A DNA stretch of 13,710 nucleotides from JAICKM01 sp035693165 (GCA_035693165.1 DASSGZ010000416.1:1-13710), one strand, 5' to 3'. Positions 1-6,387 are shown, numbered from the stretch's first letter. Notes: generated by a model from the letters alone, not told the origin. Made by a program: numbers and translations.

Positions 1-17
1 GCGGTGCGTAGCACATG

Positions 18-91
18 GCGCCTGCCGCCTTACCACATCTTGCTCGGAGCGCCGCGCGGCCGCCCCGGCATCCGGGTGAGGCGGCAGGCGC
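18..91. repeat. Imperfect inverted repeat at the left edge
   Basis: A 17-base arm at 18-34 (GCGCCTGCCGCCTTACC) is the reverse complement of 75-91 with one mismatch (16/17). The arms are separated by 40 bases, which themselves contain the short palindrome GCCGCGCGGC near 52-61. No protein is apparent between the arms. It could be the end of a small non-coding repeat element or a foldback MITE-like piece. The right arm overlaps the direct repeat at 69-104. Confidence 0.6.
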
Positions 92-104
92 GATAAATCG
101 CGCC
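69..104. repeat. 36-base repeat, copy 1 (contains an 8-bp hairpin)
   Basis: This 36-base segment recurs in the same orientation at 13675-13710 with one mismatch. Its right part is the palindrome GGCGCGAT-AA-ATCGCGCC (87-104). Because it lies downstream of the minus-strand regulator gene that ends at 195, its transcript could act as a 3' hairpin, but no T-run follows. Confidence 0.75.
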
Positions 105-194
105 GCTACGGAGCCGAAGCGATTCTGCACAGCGCACAGCGGGGTTCACCGCGGGCGCTCTCTGGTTCTAACCCCAGTCATGGATATAATGCCA

Positions 195-1331
195 TCACCC
201 CGGCTCGGTCGGGGGTTCCTCATTCGCAGGCGGTTCTTCGCCCAGGTCCAGGAACGTTTCCAGGTCGCGGAAGAGGCGGCGGATTTCGCCGGGCACGATC
301 TCGTGGCGCACCAGGCGGCCGTCCTGGTGGGACCGGATCAGCCCGGCTTCGCGCAGGATCTTGGCGTGGACGCTGACCGTGGGCCGGGCCAGGCCCAGGT
401 AGTCGGCGATCTCGGTGTTGATCATGCCGAAGTGGCGGATCAGGCGCAGGATGACCAGGCGCGTGGGGTCGCCGAGCGCGGCGGCACGGGTGGCGATCTC
501 GGCGGCGGCGGCGTGCAACTGGGTGTAGATGTTGCCGGACGGCGCGAAAGAGCAGAGCAGCAGGCCGGGGCGCAGCGCCCAGGCGTCGGGCAGGCCGAAC
601 GGATCGGCCCAGAAGTAGATCCGCAGGCGGCCCGCCGTGACGGCGGCGTGCAGTTCGGGGTAGCGCAAGAGGGGACTCTGCGGACTGAGCCAGGCGAGGT
701 CGGGCACGCCGGGGCCGGACGGGGCGCCCAGCCCGGCGCGGGCTTGTGCCTCCAGGGCGGCGGGCACCTCGGCCCGGCGCGCGCGCCAGGGCTGGTAGAC
801 CTCGTAGTAGAAGCGGTCGAGCCAGTGCCAGAAGCGCGCGTGCAGGTCGCCGTCGCGCAAGATGCGTGGCAGCAGCGCGTGCATCTGTTCGAGGCGGCGC
901 GCGAAGTCCGGTTGCGGCGTGAGGCCGACCTGCGCATAACCGGCCAGCGTCACCCGCATCGCCAGGTCGGCCAGCCGGGCGGGCGGGGCCAGGGCAGCGT
1001 CTGGGGCCAGGCCCAGCGCGGCGGACTGCAGCGCCAGGCGTTCCAGCGCGGCGGCGGTGGTCAGGTCGCGGATGGCGAGCGTGGCCCGGCTGTAGTCGCC
1101 CTCGGTCAGCACCCCGGCGATGGCGGCGGCCTCCTCGACCACGGCCGGCGTGCCGGGTGCCAGCGCCTCCGGCCACTGGGCCAGCCAGCCGGCGGGCGCG
1201 GCGGCCAGCGCCAGCAGATCCGACGGCAGATGGCTCAGCGCCCCGGTGCGCCCGGCAATCGCCAGCGCAATGGTCAACTCCATCGGGGCCGAGGGCCCGA
1301 CTGCCCACCCGCCCTGGTTCGCCTCGGTCAT
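195..1331 (-). CDS. Long ArsR-type winged-helix transcriptional regulator
   Basis: Predicted DNA-binding regulator of 378 residues. The C-terminal part (about 285-345) is a classic ArsR winged helix: it begins ALGDPTRLVILRLI, continues through a recognition helix around IADYLGLARPTVSVHAKIL, and ends with a wing around SHQDGRLVRHEI. The first ~280 residues are an extended, probably ligand-sensing domain that I cannot name; it resembles the long N-terminal regions of some ArsR proteins. The start at 1331 has AGGAGG (complement of 1343-1348) 11 bases upstream; Met17 is an alternative start. It follows the MFS gene on the same strand after a 112-base gap containing a large hairpin, so it is probably the second gene of that operon and the repressor acting at the dyads near 2698-2793. 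No metal-site cysteine cluster typical of SmtB/ArsR is seen, so the inducer is probably organic (inference). Confidence 0.85.
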   Translation of the reverse strand: MTEANQGGWAVGPSAPMELTIALAIAGRTGALSHLPSDLLALAAAPAGWLAQWPEALAPGTPAVVEEAAAIAGVLTEGDYSRATLAIRDLTTAAALERLALQSAALGLAPDAALAPPARLADLAMRVTLAGYAQVGLTPQPDFARRLEQMHALLPRILRDGDLHARFWHWLDRFYYEVYQPWRARRAEVPAALEAQARAGLGAPSGPGVPDLAWLSPQSPLLRYPELHAAVTAGRLRIYFWADPFGLPDAWALRPGLLLCSFAPSGNIYTQLHAAAAEIATRAAALGDPTRLVILRLIRHFGMINTEIADYLGLARPTVSVHAKILREAGLIRSHQDGRLVRHEIVPGEIRRLFRDLETFLDLGEEPPANEEPPTEPG

Positions 1332-1355
1332 GGTATTCCCTGCCTCCTGTAGAAT

Positions 1356-1432
1356 TCACCGCGAAGGAACGAAGGACGCGAAGAATAAAACGGGTAAAAA
1401 TCGTCTTCGCGCTCTTCGTTCCTTCGCGGTGA
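1356..1432. repeat. Large imperfect hairpin between MFS and ArsR genes
   Basis: A 19-bp perfect inverted repeat (1356-1374 with 1414-1432; TCACCGCGAAGGAACGAAG) continues, after one G-U and one mismatch, as a further 8 bp (CGCGAAGA 1377-1384 with TCTTCGCG 1404-1411). The loop is 19 bases and AT-rich. It lies in the 112-base gap between two co-directional genes. It looks like a dispersed repeat element rather than a factor-independent terminator, since no T-run follows on the minus strand. In mRNA it could attenuate, or set the exporter/regulator ratio. Confidence 0.85.
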
Positions 1433-1443
1433 GTAAGAATCGC

Positions 1444-2682
1444 TCAGGCGAGTTCCGGCGCCGGGGCGGCGGTGCGGGCGACCAGGAGGGCCGTACCGCC
1501 GGCCAGGGCCAGCAGCGCCAGCCCGCTGAGGCCCAGGTAAGCCGCCGCGGGCATGAGCAACGGCACCAGCAGCGGGGTCAGCACAATCGCCACCAACTGG
1601 CCGCCGATGAGCATGCTCTGGAAGAGGCCGCTCACCCGGCCCAGCAGCCCGGCGGGCGCCAGCGTTTGCAGCAGCGTGCCCGCCTGCACGCTGATCAGGC
1701 CGTTGCCCAGCCCGCCGACCAGGCAGCCCGCCATCACCAGCCAGCGCGCCGGTGCGGGGTCGGGCAGCAGCGCGGCCCCGGTCATCGACAGCGGCACCAC
1801 GCCGAGCAGCGCCAGGCCCAGCACCAGGTCGGCCCACGGGTCGCGGCTGCCCTTGCGCCAGAACAGCCCCGCCGCCGACACCACCGACCCCAGCCCGATC
1901 AGGCCGATTAGCGTGCCGAACAGACTCTCGCCGCCGCGCAGCACGTCGCGCGTGAACACCGGGGAGAGCACGTCGAAGCCCATAATGGTCAGCGTGACCG
2001 CGAAACCGGTGCCCAGCAGCAGCCGCAGGCGGGGCGCGGCGCGCAGCCCCGCGGCCAGCGCCAGGGCCGGCACCTCTTTAGTGGCAGGCGCCGCCGCGGC
2101 GGGGACGGGCCGCCCGGCGGGGGGCAGCGCGGGCAACCGGCTCAAGATGAGCGCCGACAGCGCGAACGACACCACGTCGAGCACCAGCGCCGCGTGCGGG
2201 CTGAGCACGGTCAGCACGCCCCCAGCCAGGATCGGCGCCCCGATCTTCACCAGGCTCGACAACTGCTGCAACAGCGCGTTGGCCCGCGTCAGGTCGGCGC
2301 GGCCCACCAGCGCGGGGATGGACGACTGCCGCGCGGGCGTCATGATCGACCCGGCCATGGCCTGCAACGCCAGCAGGGCATAGATCAGTTCCAGCCGGGT
2401 GGTGAAGATCAGCCCGGCCACGACCAGCCCCGACAGCACCTCGCTAGCGATCATCAGCCGCTTGCGGTCGAAGCGGTCGCAGAGCCACCCGGCCACCGGG
2501 CTGCACAGCAGCATCGGCCCCAGCCCGGCCAGCAGCACGCCGCTGCTCTCCAGCACATCGCCGCTGCCCCGGAACACAATCAGGGCATAGATCGCCAGCG
2601 TGGTAATCCAGTTCCCGACCCCGCTCACCGACTCCGCGAACCCCAGGATCAGCAGGTGATGGTTGCGCTTGAGGATATTCAT
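1444..2682 (-). CDS. MFS drug-type exporter (MFS_3/EntS-like)
   Basis: Integral membrane transporter of 412 residues, normal length for a 12-helix major facilitator. Hydrophobic segments recur along the whole chain. The MFS motif A loop between helices 2 and 3 is clear at about residues 65-75 (GWLCDRFDRKR), and the first helix pattern (FAESVSGVGNWITTLAIYAL) is typical of the MFS_3 group, which exports antibiotics, siderophores and other small molecules by proton antiport. The substrate cannot be told from sequence. The start at 2682 has an AAAGGG ribosome site (complement of 2692-2697) 9 bases upstream. It is first in a two-gene operon with the ArsR-type regulator and is transcribed from a strong promoter covered by a dyad, so it should be repressed until the inducer, plausibly its own substrate, appears (inference). 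Confidence 0.9.
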   Translation of the reverse strand: MNILKRNHHLLILGFAESVSGVGNWITTLAIYALIVFRGSGDVLESSGVLLAGLGPMLLCSPVAGWLCDRFDRKRLMIASEVLSGLVVAGLIFTTRLELIYALLALQAMAGSIMTPARQSSIPALVGRADLTRANALLQQLSSLVKIGAPILAGGVLTVLSPHAALVLDVVSFALSALILSRLPALPPAGRPVPAAAAPATKEVPALALAAGLRAAPRLRLLLGTGFAVTLTIMGFDVLSPVFTRDVLRGGESLFGTLIGLIGLGSVVSAAGLFWRKGSRDPWADLVLGLALLGVVPLSMTGAALLPDPAPARWLVMAGCLVGGLGNGLISVQAGTLLQTLAPAGLLGRVSGLFQSMLIGGQLVAIVLTPLLVPLLMPAAAYLGLSGLALLALAGGTALLVARTAAPAPELA

Positions 2683-2697
2683 TCCGTAGTACCCTTT

Positions 2698-2727
2698 CTA
2701 ATACGTAGTTAATTGACTACGTATTAG
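2698..2727. promoter_or_regulatory. Operator O1: 12-bp perfect dyad over the transcription start
   Basis: CTAATACGTAGT (2698-2709), a 6-base spacer, then its exact reverse complement (2716-2727). An outer pair GTAGTAC (2686-2692) / GTACTAC (2731-2737) nests around it with its centre one base off, and its right half overlaps the -10 box. The AT-rich dyad stands out from the GC-rich surroundings. Position and symmetry fit a homodimeric winged-helix repressor; the adjacent ArsR-type protein is the obvious candidate (inference). Confidence 0.85.
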
Positions 2728-2756
2728 ATTGTACTACAAATTTGGCTGGGAGTCAA
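2728..2756 (-). promoter_or_regulatory. Promoter of the MFS-ArsR operon
   Basis: On the minus strand TTGACT (complement of 2751-2756) is separated by exactly 17 bases from TACAAT (complement of 2728-2733), a near-consensus sigma-70-type promoter. The start point is expected near 2721, inside the 12-bp dyad, about 40 bases before the MFS ATG. Confidence 0.85.
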
Positions 2757-2775
2757 GGGGTTCGGACAGCGAGTT

Positions 2776-2793
2776 CGTAGCCTAATGACTACG
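2776..2793. promoter_or_regulatory. Operator O2: upstream copy of the same dyad
   Basis: CGTAGCCTAATGACTACG matches the core of the start-site operator (CGTAGTTAATTGACTACG, 2704-2721) at 14 of 18 positions, including both half-sites. It is itself palindromic (TCGTAG 2775-2780 / CTACGA 2789-2794). It sits 20 bases upstream of the -35 box, 72 bases (about seven helical turns) from O1, so cooperative binding or looping is possible. Confidence 0.65.
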
Positions 2794-2848
2794 AGATTCC
2801 CATGCGGACGATATTCTGGATTCGGGCCCCGGCACGCCACCGGCCCCT

Positions 2849-3042
2849 GTCATTCTGAGCGCAGCGAAGAATCTCGTCTTGCGCGGGTACACGACGAGAC
2901 TCTGAGCGCAGCGAAGAGTGACACGACCGCAGGCCCGGTCATGCTGAGCGGACGGTCACACCCAAATTGTCATTCTGAGCGCAGCGAAGAATCTCGTCTC
3001 GTTGGGGTACACGATGAGACTCTGAGCGCAGCGAAGAGTGAC
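2849..3042. repeat. Two ~74-bp copies of a dispersed hairpin repeat, 120 bp apart
   Basis: The stretch 2849-2922 recurs at 2969-3042 nearly unchanged. Each copy begins GTCATTCTGAGCGCAGCGAA, contains an internal inverted pair (TCTCGTC ... GACGAGA) and ends with a second CTGAGCGCAGCGAAGAGTGAC-type half. A partial relic (GTCATGCTGAGCGGACGGTC) lies between the copies at about 2938. This is a widespread bacterial intergenic repeat; a reading frame across it encodes only repeated Ser/Glu/Arg-rich peptide and is not a gene. No coding sequence was found in the 2683-3104 gap. Confidence 0.9.
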
Positions 3043-3056
3043 AAGCCCGCGGGGTA

Positions 3057-3077
3057 GGGGCCGGTTTCAAACCGGCT
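3057..3077. repeat. GCCGGTTT-AAACCGGC hairpin repeat (single copy)
   Basis: GGCCGGTTTCAAACCGGC forms a palindrome 28 bases past the stop of the acetyltransferase gene. It belongs to the same family as the copies at 8697-8843 and 12341-12429. It may serve as a 3' hairpin for that gene, but lacks a T-run. Confidence 0.8.
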
Positions 3078-3104
3078 TGCTGCCCAAGAGACCACGTTGG
3101 GTGC

Positions 3105-4019
3105 TTACCGCAGCGACTTGACCCAGCGGTTGGTCTGGTACTTCGCCACCGGGCGTAGGGCCTCGTAGAGGCGGTTGGCCTTGTACGGCTCGGGGGCCGC
3201 GCCGATGTAGGCGCAGGCCATGCCGGCGGCCTGGAGGCGGCGGAAGCACTCGGTCAGCAGCGCCTTCGCCAGCCCGCGCTGCTGGTAGTCGGGGTCGGTG
3301 CCCACCGGGTCGATCTCGGCGATGCGGTTGCGGCGGTCGAGCATGGCGAGGCAGAAGGCGACATGCCGCCCATCCGGGGCCAGCACCGACAGGTCCCAGG
3401 CCGGCTCATAACTGGGCGCGGTGAACATCGACTCCAGCCAGGACCGGCCCAGCGCCGGCTGGTTGAACGCCCGCTGCACGGCGGCGATGCGGCTGGCGTA
3501 GTTGCGGTTCTGGTCGAGCGACTCGATGCGGTAGCCCGCGGGCAGCGGCAGCGGCGCGTAGTCCAGGGCCAGATCGTAGCGCCGCATATAGCCGTCGTCG
3601 CCCGCGTCGGTGTAGCCGCGCGCGGCCAGCAGCGCCTGGCGCACCGGATCGTCTACCTCGGCGAAGGTCTCCAGTGCATCCTGCCCGGCGGCCCAGCGCG
3701 TCTCGGCCCAGTCCAGCATGGCCGGTTCGACAAACCGGTATTCGGGATGCACCTGGAGAAAGATCTGGTTGCCGCCGTACTCCGAGATGCAGAAGGCGAT
3801 GAGCCGGGCCTGGGCGGCGCGCCACAGGTGGGCGTTGCGCCGGAAGAAGTCCGGGTCGTCCGCGATGCGGTTCGAGTTGCCGCCGTATTTCCAATCTTCC
3901 AGGCGGTCAAAGAGCCAGTTGAAGGGGCGACGGGTGATGGCGTAGCTCTCGATGAGCAGATCGCGCATCGCCAGGAACTCGGCCTGGCTGCCGGTATAGT
4001 CGTAGTCCTGGAATTGCAT
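3105..4019 (-). CDS. Tandem-GNAT family N-acetyltransferase
   Basis: Predicted cytoplasmic acetyl-CoA-dependent acetyltransferase of 304 residues, about twice a single GNAT domain. The C-terminal half carries the acetyl-CoA motif A (VGTDPDYQQRGLAKALLTE, around residues 244-262, with the Q-x-x-G-x-A pyrophosphate loop) followed by a typical last strand/helix (AYIGAAPEPYKANRLYEALR). The N-terminal half (about 1-150) has GNAT-like spacing but a degenerate motif A, as in two-domain proteins of the mycothiol-synthase type. The substrate is unknown. I chose the ATG at 4019 because AGGAGG (complement of 4027-4032) lies 7 bases upstream; a longer frame to 4226 adds a low-complexity tail crossing the putative DnaA boxes and is unlikely. 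It stands alone on its strand. Confidence 0.88.
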   Translation of the reverse strand: MQFQDYDYTGSQAEFLAMRDLLIESYAITRRPFNWLFDRLEDWKYGGNSNRIADDPDFFRRNAHLWRAAQARLIAFCISEYGGNQIFLQVHPEYRFVEPAMLDWAETRWAAGQDALETFAEVDDPVRQALLAARGYTDAGDDGYMRRYDLALDYAPLPLPAGYRIESLDQNRNYASRIAAVQRAFNQPALGRSWLESMFTAPSYEPAWDLSVLAPDGRHVAFCLAMLDRRNRIAEIDPVGTDPDYQQRGLAKALLTECFRRLQAAGMACAYIGAAPEPYKANRLYEALRPVAKYQTNRWVKSLR

Positions 4020-4127
4020 GGGGATTCCTCCTCTCCCCTGGGATCTTAACACCGCCGGGGACGCGCGCCGGTGAGCGTTCGTTAACGGCGGGTGGCAGAT
4101 CGGGGGACGGCAGAAACCCGCACAAAT

Positions 4128-4148
4128 TGGGGATAAACATGTGGATAA
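4128..4148. promoter_or_regulatory. Two DnaA-box-like 9-mers in tandem
   Basis: TGTGGATAA at 4140-4148 is the exact complement of the consensus DnaA box TTATCCACA. TGGGGATAA at 4128-4136 differs from it by one base and starts 12 bases away on the same strand. They lie just upstream of a promoter and a replication-initiator-like gene fragment. They could be an origin remnant or chance; only two boxes and no clear iterons or large AT-rich unwinding region were seen. Confidence 0.45.
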
Positions 4149-4153
4149 AGTGC

Positions 4154-4182
4154 TTGAATTAAAACTGATGTTCTGATACAAT
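4154..4182 (+). promoter_or_regulatory. Promoter of the helix-turn-helix pseudogene
   Basis: TTGAAT (4154-4159), a 17-base spacer and TACAAT (4177-4182) form a good sigma-70-like promoter, with a start point expected near 4189, some 55 bases before the ATG at 4244. Confidence 0.7.
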
Positions 4183-4243
4183 ACAGCACATAGGCGGCAT
4201 GGGTTGGAGCCGTACCCCCGTTTCACTTGCGAGGTGCTCTATC

Positions 4244-4497
4244 ATGCTTGCTATCGTTGTTCCCCCCATTGTCCCGCCCGCGCCGCTGGTGCAAACCGGC
4301 TTCACCCAGGTCGCCAACCGGGTGCTGAGCGATCCCCGGCTCAGCACGCCCGCGCGGCTGCTCTATGCGCTGCTCAAGATGCACGCCTGGCAGAGCAGCG
4401 TTGCCCTGCCGGGGCAGGCCCGGCTGCGGGCGTGCAGCCGGGCCAGGTGCACCGCCGCCCCGCCGGAGTCGTGACTTATACGGTGGAGGTGCGCTGA
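4244..4497 (+). pseudogene. Broken replication-initiator-like helix-turn-helix protein (N-terminal piece)
   Basis: From ATG 4244 (GAGGTG ribosome site 7 bases upstream) the frame reads GFTQVANRVLSDPRLSTPAR, then LLYALLKMHAWQ and LPGQARL. This matches, from memory of the family, the N-terminus of plasmid/phage-type helix-turn-helix proteins related to replication initiators, in which the next residues should be the DNA-reading helix. Instead the frame runs into low-complexity sequence and stops at 4474. The +1 frame from about 4436 gives a helix-turn-helix-like continuation (PGQVHRRPAGVVTYTVEVR) ending at 4497, so a frameshift probably broke the gene. Even restored it would lack most of a normal initiator. 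With an intact promoter and nearby DnaA-box-like sites it looks like a relic of a mobile replicon. Confidence 0.6.
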
Positions 4498-4526
4498 CAC
4501 CCTGTGCGCCCGCGGGCCGTTTCCGC

Positions 4527-4532
4527 TATAAT
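4527..4532 (+). promoter_or_regulatory. -10 box for the methyltransferase gene
   Basis: A perfect TATAAT 35 bases before the methyltransferase ATG. No good -35 box is present at 16-18 bases, so the promoter may depend on an activator or be weak, as often seen for restriction-modification genes. Confidence 0.5.
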
Positions 4533-4567
4533 GCCTCTGCGGGCTATTCTTTAACCAGGGAGGGCTT

Positions 4568-5431
4568 ATGGTCACATCGGCAGCCGCTGTTCACACGACC
4601 CACCGCTTGCATCGCGGGGATGCACAGAGTCTCGACTGGATTCCGGATAGCTCCGTGCATCTGGTGGTCACCTCCCCGCCCTATTGGACCTTGAAACAAT
4701 ATAATGAGTATCCCGGCCAACTGGGCGCTATCGCGGACTATGAGGCATTTCTGGACGGCCTGGATCAGGTGTGGCGGCACTGCTATCGCGTGCTCGTACC
4801 CGGCGGGCGAATCGTCTGTGTCGTCGGCGATGTCTGCATTGCGCGCCGCAAAAACAAAGGCCGGCATATGGTTATGCCGCTCCATGCCGATATTGCCGTG
4901 CGGACCCGGAAAATCGGTCTCGATTATCTGACTCCGTTGCTCTGGTACAAGGTCGCCAATGCTAACTATGAAGTGGAGAACGGATCATCCTTTTTGGGCA
5001 AACCCTACGAGCCGAATGCCATCATTAAAAATGACGTGGAATATATCCTGATGCTGCGCAAACCCGGCGGCTACCGGCAGCCGACCGAGGACCAGCGGCA
5101 GCGTTCCCGCCTGACCAAGGAAGAACACCAGCAGTGGTTCCGATCCTTTTGGACCGATATTCAAGGCGCTTCCACACGCGACCATCCGGCGCCGTTCCCG
5201 GTCGATCTCGCCTATCGGTTGATTCGCATGTTCTCGTTTGTGGACGATACCGTGCTGGATCCGTTCGCCGGCACCTTTACGACGGTGCTGGCGGCCATGA
5301 AAGCCGAACGCAACAGTATCGGCAACGAGCTGGATCCCCAGTACTTTGGCGCCGGGGTGCGGCGCGTTGAGCAGGCGGCGGCCACCATCAACACGCTCTT
5401 TGCGGCGCCGGTGCATACCGAGATTACGTAG
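4568..5431 (+). CDS. Type II DNA methyltransferase, beta class, probably N4-cytosine
   Basis: SAM-dependent DNA methyltransferase of 287 residues, normal for the class. The catalytic motif IV is TSPPY (residues 35-39), preceded by DSSVHLVV. Motif X-like sequence (HPAPFPVDLAYRLIRMFS, 206-223) and the SAM-binding motif I (DPFAGTFTT, 231-239, followed by IGNELDPQYF) come after it. This order (IV before X and I) is the beta class, and Ser-Pro-Pro-Tyr favours N4-cytosine over N6-adenine, though this is not certain. Motif I reads FAGTF rather than the usual FAGSG, so the second glycine is replaced by Phe. The start is supported by GGGAGG 4-5 bases upstream. It faces a predicted restriction endonuclease, the 3' ends overlapping by 8 bp, which gives it the role of self-DNA protection. 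Base composition looks less GC-rich than its neighbours, suggesting transfer. Confidence 0.9.
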   Translation: MVTSAAAVHTTHRLHRGDAQSLDWIPDSSVHLVVTSPPYWTLKQYNEYPGQLGAIADYEAFLDGLDQVWRHCYRVLVPGGRIVCVVGDVCIARRKNKGRHMVMPLHADIAVRTRKIGLDYLTPLLWYKVANANYEVENGSSFLGKPYEPNAIIKNDVEYILMLRKPGGYRQPTEDQRQRSRLTKEEHQQWFRSFWTDIQGASTRDHPAPFPVDLAYRLIRMFSFVDDTVLDPFAGTFTTVLAAMKAERNSIGNELDPQYFGAGVRRVEQAAATINTLFAAPVHTEIT

Positions 5432-6200
5432 GCAGATGCGCAAACCGCTGCGTGTAGAAGTGGGCGATGCGCGTGATAAAGCTGCCATATGAATCCGGAT
5501 CGCCGGGTTGGGGCGCGGGGGATGCGCTCCACAGGTGCGCCGGCCCTTGGTTGTCCGTATCGACTACTACCGTGCAATACGCATCAAACCCTACCTGGCC
5601 GGGATTTTCTCGGATGGGTAGCCCGCGCAAATGTTGAATCATGCGCTCTGCCGCACGTGGCTGGTTATGGACGGAGACGTACAGGGGCGCGCCGGGCGCC
5701 TGCCGCAACGGCGACACAAAGCGCGGGGCAATATTGACCACGGTGATCCCGGTAGCGACGGCATCCGGCCGGCCTTGATGCACAATTTCGTGCGAAGAAC
5801 TTAATTCATCGTACACCCTGGGTTGGGCCTTACCGTGCTCGGTCATGACCGACTTCGCCTCGCAGCTTATCAGGACATCGGCCAGGGCTTTGACTTTCAT
5901 CATTCCGCCTTGCGCCGGGAAATCCACTGGCGTTGCCGGTCTGCCTATTGCCAGATCCAATCTTTTGGCTTTCCCTGTACTCGGCCAGCGATATTCCAGA
6001 TTGATGCCGTAGGCGATTTCTCCCCGCGCCGCCTGCTCTCGCAGCACAGGGCACCCGGCCAGTAGATCGCTTAAGATGAAGCTACAGAGGGCGATGGAGT
6101 GGGCATCACTGCGCGAGTGATAGCGGTACACATTCCCTGTTTTTGCATCCCGGTGCTCGTGGCTGGTCAGCCAGGCGACGAATTCCTCGGGCGCGGGCAT
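5424..6200 (-). CDS. Probable type II restriction endonuclease, PD-(D/E)XK type
   Basis: Predicted nuclease of 258 residues that would cut unmethylated copies of the site protected by the convergent methyltransferase. The sequence shows a plausible PD-(D/E)XK core: an acidic strand LDL (D82), then a buried strand ISCEAK (E114-A-K116) about 30 residues later, matching the D...ExK metal-binding and catalytic layout. I do not recognise the specificity family, so the target is unknown. I chose ATG 6200 because AGGAGT lies 8 bases upstream; the frame extends 28 residues further to 6284, but that would start before the promoter's expected start point. Tail-to-tail arrangement with the methyltransferase (8-bp overlap) and its own promoter indicate independent control of the two genes. 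Identification as an endonuclease rests on context plus the core motif. Confidence 0.75.
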   Translation of the reverse strand: MPAPEEFVAWLTSHEHRDAKTGNVYRYHSRSDAHSIALCSFILSDLLAGCPVLREQAARGEIAYGINLEYRWPSTGKAKRLDLAIGRPATPVDFPAQGGMMKVKALADVLISCEAKSVMTEHGKAQPRVYDELSSSHEIVHQGRPDAVATGITVVNIAPRFVSPLRQAPGAPLYVSVHNQPRAAERMIQHLRGLPIRENPGQVGFDAYCTVVVDTDNQGPAHLWSASPAPQPGDPDSYGSFITRIAHFYTQRFAHLPT

Positions 6201-6255
6201 CGGCGGACTCCTGTCGCAGCGAAATTGCGCCCGTCCACAGATGGACGCGGGCCGG

Positions 6256-6284
6256 ATGATACCATGGCTTTCCGCGTCCGTCAA
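6256..6284 (-). promoter_or_regulatory. Promoter of the restriction endonuclease gene
   Basis: Minus strand TTGACG (complement of 6279-6284), 17-base spacer, TATCAT (complement of 6256-6261). The start point is expected near 6250. A dyad CGTCCA-CAGA-TGGACG at 6232-6247 lies immediately downstream of that start, before the ribosome site, and could be a hairpin in the leader or a protein site. Confidence 0.7.
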
Positions 6285-6387
6285 CGCAACTCACTTGCCC
6301 TTGGGGCGTGTCCACCGCCCGGCGCGCGGCCAGCATCGTGTCCTTCGCGCCGGTGCGGTGAATTGGGGATGGATGTTGCTTTACCTC

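Noticed and set aside
87..104. Factor-independent terminator for the ArsR regulator
   Set aside because: The 8-bp stem has a 2-base nominal loop, lies about 90 bases past the stop and has no T-run; the same sequence recurs at the window end as a repeat.
15..1352. 445-codon plus-strand frame over the ArsR regulator
   Set aside because: Antisense to a clear winged-helix protein with a ribosome site; its product is compositionally biased and matches no fold I recognise.
2785..3057. 90-codon plus-strand frame
   Set aside because: It lies wholly within the dispersed repeat and encodes its repeated Cys/His-Ser-Glu-Arg peptide, a known artefact of such repeats.
4128..4148. Calling a functional replication origin
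   Set aside because: Only two DnaA-like 9-mers, no iterons, no extended AT-rich region and the nearby initiator-like gene is broken.
4020..4226. Longer start (4226) for the acetyltransferase
   Set aside because: The extra 69 residues are low-complexity and the internal ATG at 4019 has an ideal AGGAGG 7 bases upstream.
6201..6284. Longer start (6284) for the restriction endonuclease
   Set aside because: It would start upstream of the predicted transcription start near 6250, and ATG 6200 has a good ribosome site.
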